64,000 nucleotides of DNA from Vitis vinifera. Taxonomy: Eukaryota > Streptophyta > Magnoliopsida > Vitales > Vitaceae. Positions 36,514 through 49,313 of the stretch are shown here, piece by piece. Each line of letters starts with the position of its first letter. The first letter of the stretch is position 1. The stretch spans positions 1,009,501 to 1,073,500 of the forward strand of contig NC_081809.1 in the NCBI RefSeq assembly GCF_030704535.1, in the 5' to 3' direction. Position numbers and translations under genes: made by a program. Under the pieces are notes generated by a model, which was given only the letters and a program-made list of their open reading frames with translations, did not search any database and had not been told where the DNA came from.

Positions 36514-37376
36514 GCAAAAATCACAATCATCAACTCCTTCTTCCAAGATTCGAAGATTTACCACCCACTTACACACTTGCACTCTTATATCAAGAAGCCA
36601 CTGTTAAAAGTTTGTTTTGAAGGGTGAGTATGCTTGTAAAAATATACTTTTTCGGTACCCTAATCCATTATCGATTGAACATATACAAAGTGAGATTGTG
36701 ATGTGAACATGAGTATATAAAGATAATTAAAGTTAAAGGTAGTATGAAAAATATGATCATGATACGAAGAAAGAAGAACATTAAAAAGAGAATTTTATTT
36801 TGTTCTCTTTGTAATAGTGTATAGATTGTATATTTTGATTAAGTTGTGCTATGTTTTAGTGGGGAGTTTGATTTTCTTGTTTTCTTTATGCATCTTGTAT
36901 TTCCATCCCACCATGTTTTGTTTGGCACCTTTAATCATATTCTACTTGCATATGTAAAAATAAGAAAATAAAACCCCATTCTCAATATACATATGGGTTT
37001 GACTATATTTTAGAAAAAGGCACCGTCAAGGATGTCATTTGCTCACGCCTTAATCCCATTGTTTTTTGCTTTATATGTGGTTGGACTGTATGGAATGCTT
37101 TATGATGTGATCTCATTGATTTTTTGCCTTAATTTTATTTACTTGTATCAAATCCATATTTGCTTATATTCTTATTCAATATCTAAATTTTATCGTACAT
37201 TTTTTTTACCAGAATTGCTGATTTTAGTCTCATATCACTACCATAATTTTTTCATATATATATATGGATTACTTTTGAAATGCCCAAGAATCCTTATTGG
37301 TTATACTTGAAGTCATTAATAGAACCATGAATACAAAAACTATTTTTTTTCCTCAGCACAAGAGTCTTGAGGAAGG

Positions 37377-37379
<3 letters not shown>
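36514..37379. other. Intergenic DNA after the bZIP gene
   Basis: AT-rich. Open frames near 37032-37310 encode hydrophobic low-complexity peptide with no recognised family. Nothing else seen. Confidence 0.5.

Positions 37380-37423
<44 letters not shown>
37380..37423. repeat. (TA)22 microsatellite
   Basis: Uninterrupted TA run of about 44 bases. Confidence 0.97.
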
Positions 37424-37425
<2 letters not shown>

Positions 37426-37658
37426 TCAGTGATGATAGTCCAGCCAAGTCCTCTCCTCTGGTTCGTGAGATTGAAGTTTCAGTGATTTGGGGAGGAAAAA
37501 GAATGAACAAATCCCGGTGGAGATTGACCAGAGAAGTCATCACAATAGGATGCATAGAGATTCTTCAACAAATTTCCAAGTTCCTTGAATCAATCAAGGG
37601 CATAGAAAGCTCCTCAAATTCTGATAAGAGATCAAGGAGTTCAAATCATACCCTTTAA
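37422..37658 (+). CDS. Unidentified coding-like exon fragment
   Basis: An open frame of 78 codons with no internal stop, terminated by TAA at 37656. It has protein-like composition (charged and hydrophobic residues alternate: LVREIEVSVIWGGKRMNKSR, then REVITIGCIEILQQISKFLE). A possible splice acceptor CCTCAG just after the TA microsatellite would start the exon near 37430. No family recognised and no convincing upstream exon found. It may be the last exon of a decayed gene or a captured gene piece. It converges on the TenA_E gene. Confidence 0.3.
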
Positions 37659-37931
37659 TATATCACACCAATCACCATTATTCAAGTCAATAAGATATAA
37701 TACTTGATGAATCCTTTTTTATATCAGAAGCCATCCAACATGTAAAACTACTCCCTTTCATACACAAAGTCATAAACATACCATTTTCATCAGCAGTTAA
37801 AAGAACTTCACTGCAAAAGCTCACTACGGAGAGACTAGAGGCAAAGCATATATATATATATATATACTTAAGAGCACATGTGCAATCAGATTCTATACCA
37901 TGTCTTTGGCACAAAGACAAAGTACTCAGGT

Positions 37932-39961
37932 TTAGCCTTGACTCATGTTCCAAAATTCAACTTCAAGTTCGAGAACCTGTAGTAAAGCCACTTCAGCTCT
38001 TGCTACTACATCTGGCGGGGCCTTCCCTAGATGCCTGTTTGCAATGTTTTGGAGAGAACGGCAGTATTGACCGAAGCCATCGTTGCCCCATCTTTGGCAA
38101 GTCTCTTTTAGTTCAGGGGGAGTTTTGGAGCCATCTTGCAAGCAGAGGGCAAAGCCCTCTTGATAAACAGCTTCAATGGCCCAAAAGGCTGTGATGGCTA
38201 CTGTGTACTCGACCTGCGGGCTCATCAGGCTCTCCAGAAATCTGTAGCACCATGCATACCATTCAATGACCTAAATTGTAGTAGTCAAGCATGTGTTGAA
38301 CAAATTTCTAATGGTGGATACAATTCTTTCTAGTGGTTTGCTTCATATGTTTGTTTTGGAGAACAAAGTGAACATGAACATGTTATCCTAAGCTTTCAAG
38401 CTCAACTCAATTCTTCTCTTTTAAGCTCCTAAATGTTATGCATTTGATTTTTAAGAAGGCGCCTGCATTGTAAATCTATTTTTTATTTTTCTTTATTTTT
38501 TTCTTTCCTTCTATCTTTCCTTTCTTATTCTCTTTTCCTTAGACTATGTTTAGTTCCGAAAATTTTGATAGAAAATATAAGGGAAAGAAAATAGGAAGAA
38601 AAAGTGGAAGGAAAGAAAAAATGAAAGAAAAATAAAAAATAAATTTAAAGTCAATAAATTATTTTTATATACTTCTTCAAACTTATTATCTTCTATTATA
38701 TAAAGATTAAATAATTTTAAAATACATAAATTTTAAACTAATTTTAATTATATTTGATTTTCTTTTGTATTTTAGAAAACTATTTTTCTTAATATTCTTT
38801 TTCTTTCCTTAGTACTTTCCGTGAACCAAGCGTTACACATTTGATTCCTAAGAAGCATGGGTGCTCACATCTTAAATCTGTTTTTAATTTTCTTTTATTT
38901 GTTCTTTCTTTCTACTTTTCCTCTCTATTTAATTTTCTAAAAACCAAGCATAGCCTAACAAGAACTCCCATAGTCACAGAGGAATCAACCAGTTCATACC
39001 TAGTAGACCAGTTACAGTATGGAACTTTCTCAATTGATTATTTTATTAATTGAGAGAATTTTTGCAGACCTTTCAACCCTTCAAAGACACAAATAAACAT
39101 GTATGAGAAACAGACATTCACAGCAATCACCATAATTCCATAGATCAGAGAGTAAATACCTCAAAAGTAAGGAAATTCAAAATACTGAAAGCTACATAAG
39201 ATTGATATCCAGGAGTAGTGTTATGTCAAGAATTTGTACCTGCAATACTCCTGGTTGACCTTCTGAGGAACAATGGTAGATAGCTCAAGTCCCCACTTAG
39301 AGGCTTCTTTCTTGAACCAAGCAATCTCATCATTCAGAGAAGCCATACCACCCAATATGACTTCCATATCAGAACTATTATCCGACTCCTTACAAGCTTT
39401 AAGCAACACACTTGCGGAAAATGGAACAAATGCCCTAACAAATATGTAATCTTGTCCCTGCATTTCGAATTTTCCACGAGGTCAGTGTTCAATTTCTGGG
39501 TTAGGGTTTAGGTTGGTCTAATTTTACTCATCAGGCCCCAAATTGTTTCTGATACGATAAAATTGATGAAGGGAAAATCAATGAGAAAGAATATGAATCC
39601 CTATTGTTTGGTTGAAGGGAAAATGTGATAGAAAGTACAACCGAATACAACATGGTGGAAATTTATTCACTTCGAATCTCCCCACGGAATTTGGAAAAGA
39701 AGAGGGAAAAAAAAATTGTCGGAACAGATTCAAAATATGAATTCATCGGAATGAGACGTTGCAGTGAACTGAAATTTCTTAAACCCCAAATCCAGAAAAG
39801 CAATTACAGAGTAAAAGCGAGAATACCAGCCATCGCTTGAAGGATGAGAAGTCGATGGTTCCATCGCGAATGCTGAGAATCAAAGGATGTTTGGTAGCGC
39901 GGATGTAAAGCATACGGTGCTTCTTCAGCCATGTCTCTATCACTCCGCCGCCTACCTCCAT
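37932..39961 (-). CDS. TENA_E: TenA_E family aminopyrimidine aminohydrolase (thiamin salvage)
   Basis: Exons on the minus strand: 39827-39961, 39240-39457 and 37932-38241 (GT-AG borders, phases consistent), 220 residues. This is the plant TenA_E type (Arabidopsis At3g16990-like). The family works in salvage of thiamin breakdown products, acting on formylamino- and amino-HMP to recover HMP. TenA_E members use glutamate where TenA_C uses cysteine. Landmarks: WLxKHR near the start, [23 protein letters not shown] across exon junction 1, [33 protein letters not shown] and [11 protein letters not shown]. No plastid transit peptide is evident. Length and both intron positions look intact, so it is probably functional. 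Confidence 0.92.
38242..39239. other. Intron 2 of TenA_E gene with a MITE
   Basis: Contains a probable MITE at about 38537-38960. Its left end reads TTAGACTATGTTTAGTT and its right end, reverse complemented, TTAGGCTATGCTTGGTT. Internally there are GGAAAGAAAAA-type purine tracts and their inverted counterparts. No ORF. Confidence 0.55.
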
Positions 39962-41114
39962 TTTCTTCGCCTATGTTCCTCTCACTTTCTCTTCAGCGCC
40001 AGCTCTCTGGAACTGGCGGCACAGGCTTTGAGGCTCACACCTCTTTTCTAAGCTCAGACGTGGGCAGCATGCAAAATGAACGACTGGGGACTCCGAGATT
40101 CCGTTAAAAACAACCCATTTACCCAAACAAATATACGTTTTATCTTTCATTTAAAAAATAAATAAAAAATTGATTGAAACTACATTTTAATAATAGATTT
40201 TAATTTGAATTAAAAAATTGCTTATCAAAACTATGATTTCAATACATATTTAAAAATAAAATTTGAAAATTTGATTTTTGATTTTTAAATTTATATTAAG
40301 ACTATATTTGAGTAAAAAGTAAAATTAACTTTTTAACTTGAAAAAAAAACTTAAGTAGTGTTTGTTTTTTAATTAAATAGAAAAAATTAAAATATTTAGT
40401 TGAATAGAAAAAAATCAAAATATTTAGTTTTTTCTATTAAATTAAAAGTAACGTGTCGATATCAGTCAATATAATTAAAGAAAATTTGTTATCAATGAAT
40501 TCGATTTTATTATATTGATTGATATCAACATATTATTTTTACTTGAATAAAAAAAACTAAATATTTTGATATTTTTTATTTAAGTAAAAAACAAATACCA
40601 CATTAATTTTCATATATTTTGAAATTATTATTTAAATTATAAAATTAATTGATTTAAGCAAATAAAAAGATTTCATGTTTGTAAATCTAATTTCATCCAT
40701 TTTTATTTTAAATACCCTTTAATATATTGATTATTTATATGTGTGTTTAACAAAAAAAGTTATTTCATAAGAGAAACGGAAAAATATGTTAAAAAATATT
40801 TAATTTGTATATTTATCATATTTTAACCAATCGAAACTGTAACGACCCATTTTAACTTATCATCACATTTATTAAAAGGTTGATTAGATGGACAAAGGTA
40901 CACGTTGGGTGGAAGATTGACTCTGATATCCTTTGTGTCAATCATATTAAATAAATATAATAAATTTTCATAATTTTAAAATACATCAACGCATTAGGAA
41001 ATGTACACACATATACAGTTAAAATTTTTTATTCTTTCTCCTTATCTAACCAATGTTGCCTATCATAAAACTAGTGATATGTTTCTTACATGCACTTGAG
41101 AATTGTAACTAAAC
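39962..41114. other. Intergenic DNA between TenA_E and the GRAS pseudogene
   Basis: AT-rich. Holds the inverted repeat at 40355-40602. A GTAACGACCCATTTTAA sequence at 40840 resembles the end of the inverted repeat in the UBC32-like intron. No gene recognised. Confidence 0.55.
40355..40602. repeat. Long inverted repeat (MITE-like hairpin)
   Basis: Arms at about 40355-40473 and 40511-40602 are reverse complements: TAGTGTTTGTTTTTTAATTA against TGGTATTTGTTTTTTACTTA, and GATATCAGTCAATATA against GATATCAATCAATATA. The loop is about 37 bases. The left arm contains a small internal duplication of an AAAATATTTAGTT block. TTAA lies close to both ends. Confidence 0.75.
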
Positions 41115-42909
41115 TTAGAAACTAGCAGTCAATTGGATACGAATCCACATTTCGAGTCCTTTCTTTTCACGTCGAAGGAAATTCCAAGCTGAAAGAGAAA
41201 GAATTGGAGTACCTCTCCACCCAATTAGTAGGCATTTCTGGTTCATATCTAGAGTGCATGAACTCCCACAAGCAAATTCTTTAGCCACCAGACTTGCTTG
41301 GTGCAAGGATGACTTGCTCAGCTCCGTCTCCACCATTCCAAACCGAGCAAAAAACGCCCTCCAAACATCTATCTTCACACTTCTCACCTTCCTTTCGTCT
41401 CCATCAGCTGCCACAATGTTTCTAATTCCATGCCCGAAGTACATATACTCTGTAATACTTCTATTTTCAAATCCTGGTTCAAACAAGCTTCAAGACAATC
41501 GAAGAATGCACTGAAGTAGAAAAGCGCTTCAATGAAACGGTTCACAAAAACCAGAGAATTATGGTTTGCTTCAACTTCACTTACCACCACTACACATGGA
41601 TCAATGCTTCTGATTACTCTCATCAAACACTCCAGCCTCTCCGGCTGTGCAATCATGGCCTCAGCGACGCTGGAGCGTAGACAGCGATTGCTTCATCAGC
41701 CTCTATCTCAAAGAGATCTTCTTTGAGATACAACATGTTTGATACCATAACTAATTTCGAAGAAAAGGGTAAGTTCATGGTCTGCGCAAAGCTCACCAAC
41801 CTTCTACCTGTCTCCTCGATTTTCTGCCTCGATGTTGTTCCAACAGCGGTAATATTAAGAAGCTCAAGGCGGCATTCATACCTGACTGCAAGAGCTGCAT
41901 CAAGATTGTCCACTGCACGCCACTTCTGATTTCGAGATCGATCAAATGAACCCTCTTCGCCTCGGCCGCATTCTCTAGTATGACTTGGATTCCAGTGAAC
42001 CGCGCAACCTGACTGAAAGGAACTTCTTGGTGATTTGCAAGGAGGGTGGGGTTTAAGCCCATCCTTGACTCTTCTGGATCAAATGACTCTTCACTTCTTG
42101 GGGACTTGAATCTGATTCTTCCGGTTTCTCTATGAATCTTCTCTCGAAGAGCTTCAGAGAAGTGGTAAACAACTCTTTGAACTGGATTCCTAGTACTGGA
42201 AGAGAAGTAATCACACTGGTTGAGCATTCTGCTTGCAGCCTCGAATTGTTGATTGACTACTTTCTCAACAGAAGCCAAAAGGACTTCAGCGAGCCTCACG
42301 TCTCTGCTCTCCTCCTCGGAGAGGCCAGAGAAAGAAAGGCCAAATGGATGGCTAAGCATGGAGATACCATCACTGCTTTGGAAAGACTGCATGAACCTTT
42401 CTCCAGCCACCCGCATTACTTCTTCAGTAGATAACCGTCGCCAAGCTGCTTCACTGCTTGCTGTATCATGCTTTGGCTCATTCAGCTTTTCCTCATTCAA
42501 GAGTCTGATCCCACTTCTGTAATTCTTGAGAAGCTCAAGCGAGGTTGAGGAAAATGGGCAGCCCTTCTTCTTCTTAGGCTCAACAAGGTTGGGAATTCCA
42601 GTTGGGGTTCGGCTCGGATTGATCATGTAGTCCTGGCATAATTGAATTGGCTGAGAGACCACATCAAAATGAAGATCATCAAGAAACTCATAATCCAAAA
42701 ATGATTGTTTCTGCTGCTCATCCTCTTGTTGTTGATACTTGGACAGTAGAAACCCTTCATCATCTGCGTTTTCTTGATCGAATCCGAACCCGAAGCCAGA
42801 ACAAAGGTTATCACTGTTGGCTGATTCTCCCCCATCTCCTGCTCCATAAAACTGAGTTTGATTCCCTTTCTTTCTTCCTCCACTGCTTCCCAAAATCGCA
42901 GAACCATAG

Positions 42910-44101
42910 TGATAGAAACCATGATCTACGCAGCGGAAACAAATCATGATGAAACAAGCATGGAGGCAAGCCAAAACCATATGTAAAAGACTGACCTTTT
43001 TCTCTGTTGAAAACGCCCACAATCTCCTACAATCTTCTGCTGTTTACCTTATCAATTTCCGGACTATGATTTCTGAGTGGGCAAAAAAAAACAATAGCTA
43101 GGGTTTTGTCACTCTCTTTTCTGTTTCTAATATACCTCTCTTCGATGGGAACAAGACCGCTTTCTTAGAAACTCTTAAGCGTATAATTTGCTTCAAGAAA
43201 ACCGATATAAGCGTGACTCCCTTTCCCTTAAAATGCTCATTTTAAATAAATTAGATTATCTATTTTTAATTAAATAAAATTTAATTAAAAACTAATCTAT
43301 CATTTATTTAAAACACATAATTCATGTATAGTCCAAACAATTAAGGCACAGCAGGGACCGCAAAAATAAAATTAACAAGGCTACTAATTATAATAAGAAT
43401 TCATACAGGACCAGTATATTCTCATTATAATTAATCACAAATTATACCACTAAAAATTCATGATTGAACTCCTTATTAATTTTACAATTCCATTACATAA
43501 TAATTTATGTTTCCCACGTTAAGATTACAAATGCTATTTACATCAAACAAATTACTGACAATTTATTTGAGTAACAATAGATTTTCAAGATTGTTGCTTA
43601 ACTTAATTTATGTGTCGGATAAAAATCCACCTACAGGGTTAACACTATGAAACCTTATAAGCTTACTTAAAATGCATCATCAATCTCTATACCGAGACGT
43701 GGATTCAATCATTATTTAATACATCGCGAACATAAAGCGTCTTTGTCCAACTCATCAAGTCTTATCGCTCTAATAAATGACACTCACTCTTTAATGAATC
43801 AAAACACAAGACATTTTATATTTGCTCATATTAATTAAATCATGATTAAAAACATAAATCTTATTTCTAATGTCCTAGAGAATATGTTTTAATAGTCAGT
43901 ACAAAACATCCATTCTCTACTTGGTCCAGTTAGTTATATATAAAATATACTAACACAATTATTATTAAATTATGTCGAAAGATTAATTTATCTAATGCAA
44001 ATCTCCAATTAAATACAAAGAAATAATTGTTTATAGAATGACATCATAATAACATACTATTAAATTCACGCTTATGCATGGTTAATAGTATATCTCTATC
44101 A
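42910..44101 (-). repeat. 3' LTR of the young Copia
   Basis: 1192 bases beginning TGATAGAAACCATGATCTAC and ending ATCTCTATCA. It carries the fusion frame that continues into the GRAS coding sequence. Confidence 0.95.
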
Positions 44102-44116
44102 ATCTCCCACTTAGAC

Positions 44117-47100
44117 TTATAACCATGCATCTGCTACTTTAACCCCCATTCCTTCTACATGTCTTTCAAAAGTCGTGGACGATAAGCTCTTTGTAAAAGG
44201 ATCTGCTAGGTTGTTTTCCGATGCAATCTTCATCACCACCACATCACCCCTTTGAACTATGTCTTGTATCAAGTGATACTTACGCTCTATGTGTTTTGCC
44301 CTTTTATGGCTCCGTGGCTCTTTTGAGTTTGCAACCGCCCCGCTATTATCACAATAAAGTGTAATAGGCGATTGAACCGAAGGAACCACACCTAGATCCA
44401 AAAGGAAGTTTCTAAGCAACACAGCTTCCTTGGCTGCCTCAGAGGCTACCACATATTCAGCTTCCATGGTGGAGTCAGCAACACAAGTTTGCTTGATACT
44501 CCTCCAACTAATGGCTCCATCTCCTAAGACAAAAACATTTCCCTAGGTAGATTTCCGAGAGTCCTGATCAGATTGAAAATCTGAATTTGTATACCCTATA
44601 GGCACAAGATTTTTTGACTGGAAAACTAACATATAATCTCTAGTTCTTTTTAAGTACTTGATTATATGTTTAACTGCAGTCCAATGTTCTCTTCCCGGGT
44701 TAGACTGAAATCTGCTTACCATGCCAACAGCAAAACAAATATCGGGTCTAGTACACAACATCGCATACATGAGACTTCCTACTGCAGAAGCATAAGGAAC
44801 TGCCTTCATGCTTTCTATCTCTTCAGGAGTCTTAGGAGACTGATCCTTATATAGAACAATTCCATGTCTAAAAGGTAGAAAACCCTTCTTTGAACCCTGC
44901 ATGTTGAAACGATTTAGAATAGTATCAATATAAAGTACCTGGGATGAGCCTATCATCTTTTTCTTGCGATTTCGCATAAGCTTGATCCCAAGAATATGAG
45001 CAGCTTCTCCCAAGTCCTTCATATCAAAACGCTGAGACAACCAGTCATTGACCGAAGTCAACATACCTATACAATTTCCTATAAGTAGAATATCATCCAC
45101 GTATAGTACCAAAAACACTACCTTCTTACCATTCCACTTCTTATACACGCAAGACTCATCATGACACTGATCAAAACCAAAAGTCTTGATCGTCTGGTCA
45201 AAACAAGTATTCCAAGATCTAGATGCCTGTTTAAGGCCATAAATGGACCTATTCAATTTGCATAGCAAATGTTCTTACCCATTTGTTATGAAACCTTCTG
45301 GTTGCTTCATATAGATGCATTCATCAAGACTTCCATTTAAGAAAGCTGTCTTGACATCCATTTGCCAAATTTCATAATCAAAATAAGCTGCAATGGATAA
45401 GAGAATTCTAATAGACTTAAGCATGGCTACTGGCGAAAAAGTTTCCTCATAATCGATCCCTTCTTTCTGAGTATACCCTTTTGCAACAAGCCTAGCTTTA
45501 TAAGTTTGCACTTTTCCGTCTATAACTCTCTTTTTCTTATAGATCCACTTACATCCAATGGGTTTCACCCCTTTAGGTGGTTCTACAAGTTCCCAGACTT
45601 GATTAGAGTACATAGACTCCATCTTAGATTTCATAGCTACAAGCCACTTATCAGCATCTTTATCTTGTAGTGCATCGTCGTAACATACTGGTTCGGTATT
45701 CACTTCTTCAGGGATTCTATCAAATGCTTCTCCCAAGAGTGTATATCGAACCGGTGGTCGTCTTGTTCTCCCACTACGATGAAGTACTACACGTTGTTCA
45801 ACCACACTTTCATCTTGTTGTGGCTGTAAGGCCGGCAAGTTTATGACTGGTGGGACCACATCCTGTACATCATCAATATGTTCTTCAAACGGCACATGTA
45901 CTGGTGCTTCAACATTTTCTTCATCACCAACAGGCAATGAAATGTCAGAAGTTTCAAATTCCGGTCCACTAACATTTCTCCCACTACGTTGAGGTAACAG
46001 AATGTCAGCTCCGACCATGAATGGTTCAGGTTCATGTTCTGATGGAAAAATTCTAGCTGGTATGGTGTCTCCTCTTAACTCATTTAAGGCTAATTGGCTT
46101 TTGGGAATATGGTTTCTAATATAGTCTTCCTCAAGATAATGTGCATTGGTGCTAACAATGATCTTTTTATCTTTAGGACTATAAAATAAACCATCTTTCG
46201 TTTCTCTAGGATATCCAATAAAAAAACATAATTCTGTTTTTGTTTCCAACTTATCTGTTTTCCCTTTCAACACATGTGCTGGACAACCCCACATCCGAAC
46301 ATGTTTCAGGCTGGGCTTACGTCCAGTCCACAGTTCTGTAGGAGTCTTAGGTACTGACTTAGAAGGAACTAAATTCAGAATGTATGCTGCTGTCTCAATT
46401 GCATGTCCCCAGAATGAAATTGGCAAATCTGAATAACTCGTCATTGATCTAACCATTTCCATAAGTGTCCTATTTCTTCTTTCTACTACACCATTCTGTT
46501 GTGGCATACCAGGTGTAGACAACTGTGAAGTAATCCCTTGTTCTGATAAAAAGCTAATGAATTCCCTAGAGATGTATTTTCCACCACGGTCAGACCGTAA
46601 TGTCTTGATATATTTTCTATGTCGCTTCTCCGTTTCTGCCTTGAATGCTTTGAATTTCTCAAAACACTCAGACTTACGGCGCAATAAGTAAATATATCCA
46701 TACCTTGAGTAATCATCTGTGAATGTCACAAAATACTCAAAACCACCCCTAGCTTGGACACTCATTGGACCACACAAATCAGAATGGATTAATTCAAGAA
46801 CATCGTTGGCTCTATTACCCTTTAAGGGAAAAGGTCTTTTAGTCATTTTTCCTTCTAGACAGGATTCACACGTTGGTAGTGCTTCCACTCTCAATGAACT
46901 CAAAGGTCCATCTTTAACCAACAGAGAAATTCTATCTAAATTAATATGACCAAGTCTCAAATGCAAAAGATAAGTATAGCTCAATTCAATAGGACACTTT
47001 CTTTTCAATGGAGCAACAATATCAAAGTTATTTACTTCAGAATTAGTAAGTTGCAATTCAGGTGTAACTTTAAGAATATATAAACCATCAGTTAAAGAGC

Positions 47101-48292
47101 CAGAACATATCATTTGTTCTCTAAATTTAATAACGACAAAATCATCATAAAATTCATTAAAACAAACAGAATATCCGTTCTTACTCAAACTAGAAACTGA
47201 AATCAAATTCCTTCTAATCGAAGGAACATACAAGACATTCTTTAAAAACAATGTTCTATTATTCTTAAAATTCAAAGCAATGTTTCCTACAGCTAAAACT
47301 GCAACTTCAGTGCCATCTCCCAGAAAAATGTTCACTTCCCCTTTACTTAGCTGGCGTGTTTCCTGAAACCCCTGCAATGAATTGCAGACATGATTAGTGG
47401 CTCCTGAGTCTACACACCATTGGTGTGTAGTCAACACCGCTAAACAAGTTTCAACAACCAGTAAATGAAAAGGAGATGTACTTTGCTTTTTCTTGGCTAG
47501 CCATGTCGGACATTGTAGCTTCCAGTGACCAGGTTGCTTGCAGTGAAAACACTTACCTTTCGGTTTTTTCACAACACCATTTACACCATTAGCAGCACCA
47601 TTGTTGTTCGGCTTAACATTTTTCTTTTTCTTACCTTTTTTCTGGACAGATGAAGAAGCTCGCTCAATGTTAAGCACAATAGGTGCAACTCCTTGCTTAA
47701 TAATAGTCTCAGCAGCTACCAGCTCATTCAGCAATTTAGACAGAGTAAAATCCATTTTATTCATGTTATAGTTCAAACGAAACTGCTGAAAACTGGGAGG
47801 CAAAGTGTTCAAGACCATCTCAATCTGAGTAGCCTTGTCAACTTCAGCACCTAGAACCTCCATGTCATTCAGAAGACTCATCATCTTCAAAACATGAGTT
47901 CTTACTTGAGTTCCTTCCTCCATTTTAGAAGTCAGGATCTCCCTTAGTGCGTTCTGCCTTGCTGCACTAGTTTGGTCTCCAAACATCTCCTTGAGATTTT
48001 ATAAGATGTCATAAGTTGTATCCATTTTCTGATGCTGATGTTGCAAAACATTTGACATAGATGCCAAAATGCAACATCGCGCCATCTCATCAACTTTAAC
48101 CCATTTCTGGTGAGCCTTAATTTGATCTTGAGTGGCACCTTCACCGGGTTTTTCAGGACACACTTCACTGAGCACAAACTTATATTCTTCTGCAGTAAGC
48201 AAAATGTCCAAGTTTCTTTTCCAATCAATATAGTTAGGACCCTCAAGCTTGTTTTGGGTTAGGATATTGGCTAAGGGATTGAAAGATGTCAT
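44117..48292 (-). pseudogene. Copia gag-pol polyprotein with three in-frame stops
   Basis: One continuous frame of 1392 codons, broken only by stops near 47999, 45272 and 44543. Order: gag from MTSFNPLANILTQNKLEG; zinc knuckle CFHCKQPGHWKLQC near 47550; protease WCVDSGATNHVC near 47400; integrase HHCC plus D,D,E segment (HSDLCGPM, TFTDDYSRYGYIYLL, LRSDRGGKYISREF, NGVVERRNRTLMEMVRSM); reverse transcriptase (KWIYKKKR, QMDVKTAFLNGSLDE, YVDDILL near 45100); RNase H (MEAEYVVASEAAKE, CDNSGAVAN). All catalytic boxes are present, but the stops prevent full-length Gag-Pol. Confidence 0.93.
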
Positions 48293-49313
48293 TTTGTCAC
48301 AAGATTATGCATAAAATAAAATTACAGCAATTCAATAATAATCCAAAACTGAATTTAAATCAAGATTGCATAATAACAATAATGACAGCAAAATTCATAT
48401 ATGCATCATAACATCCATGGACAGTAATCTCGATGGGAGAATTAAACTAAACATATGTTATGCATATAAAAGCAACATAAGATCAACATGTACCACTCGA
48501 TGGGAGAAAACATGCCTCTTAAATATAAATGTGAAATTATAACTTCTAGTCTATGTCCCTAATTAATTTACTCAGATAGAGAGATAAATAAATATAGACA
48601 ATACTAGAAGAGTTACAGTGATTACATCAAAACATATCATCTGCCGATGAGGAAGAAAATGTAAGTAATCACAACTAGCAACTCTTGAAATACTCACAAA
48701 TTAATGGAAATAAATGAGCTGCTGGTTTACTAAAACATTCATGTTATCAAAAACAAAATTGCAGCAAGCATGTTATGATTTGCGATAGAAAAATAACCTT
48801 TTAAAAATCAGTAATAAACACCAATGTTCAGCCATATAGCATTCTAATTATTGTCTTTTGCGCAATCTACAACAGTACAATCTTATTGCAGAAACTCGCA
48901 TGGCAAATCACCAAAATCACAAATGAAATTATGCATGACATTCAGATGAACAGCAGTGAACTTATGCACTTATATTTAAAAAAACTACAGCCATTATCAC
49001 TCTTGATTTGCGATAATTAGAAGCATTCAACAATACAATATTATAATTGAAGCATTTGATGAAAACAGCAGCCATTAACATCCTTATATGGAATATAATA
49101 TTATAATATTGTGGTAATGTTAAAAAACCCAATCTGCGTGTTAACATCAATGAACATATGCATATTCATATAACAACTACAACCATTATCTCTTGTGTTT
49201 TCAAAAATGAGTCTCTTTAATCCAACGCATATAACTCTGTTTTCATAATAAATCAGAAACCACAGTATGAATAATACCTCCAAACGAGGTTCAGACATGG
49301 CTTTGATACCAAT
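48293..49313. other. Untranslated leader of the Copia between 5' LTR and gag
   Basis: About 1 kb of non-coding sequence with several repeated CTCGATGGGAGAA and TTGCGAT(A)A blocks. It contains the primer-binding site at its right edge. No ORF. Confidence 0.6.

Noticed and set aside
37032-37310. 92-codon hydrophobic ORF
   Set aside because: Phe/Ile/Tyr-rich peptide from AT-rich DNA, no signal, no family. Likely chance.
45275-47986. 903-codon Copia ORF as an intact host gene
   Set aside because: It is the central part of the gag-pol frame of the LTR element, bounded by stops that interrupt the same frame.
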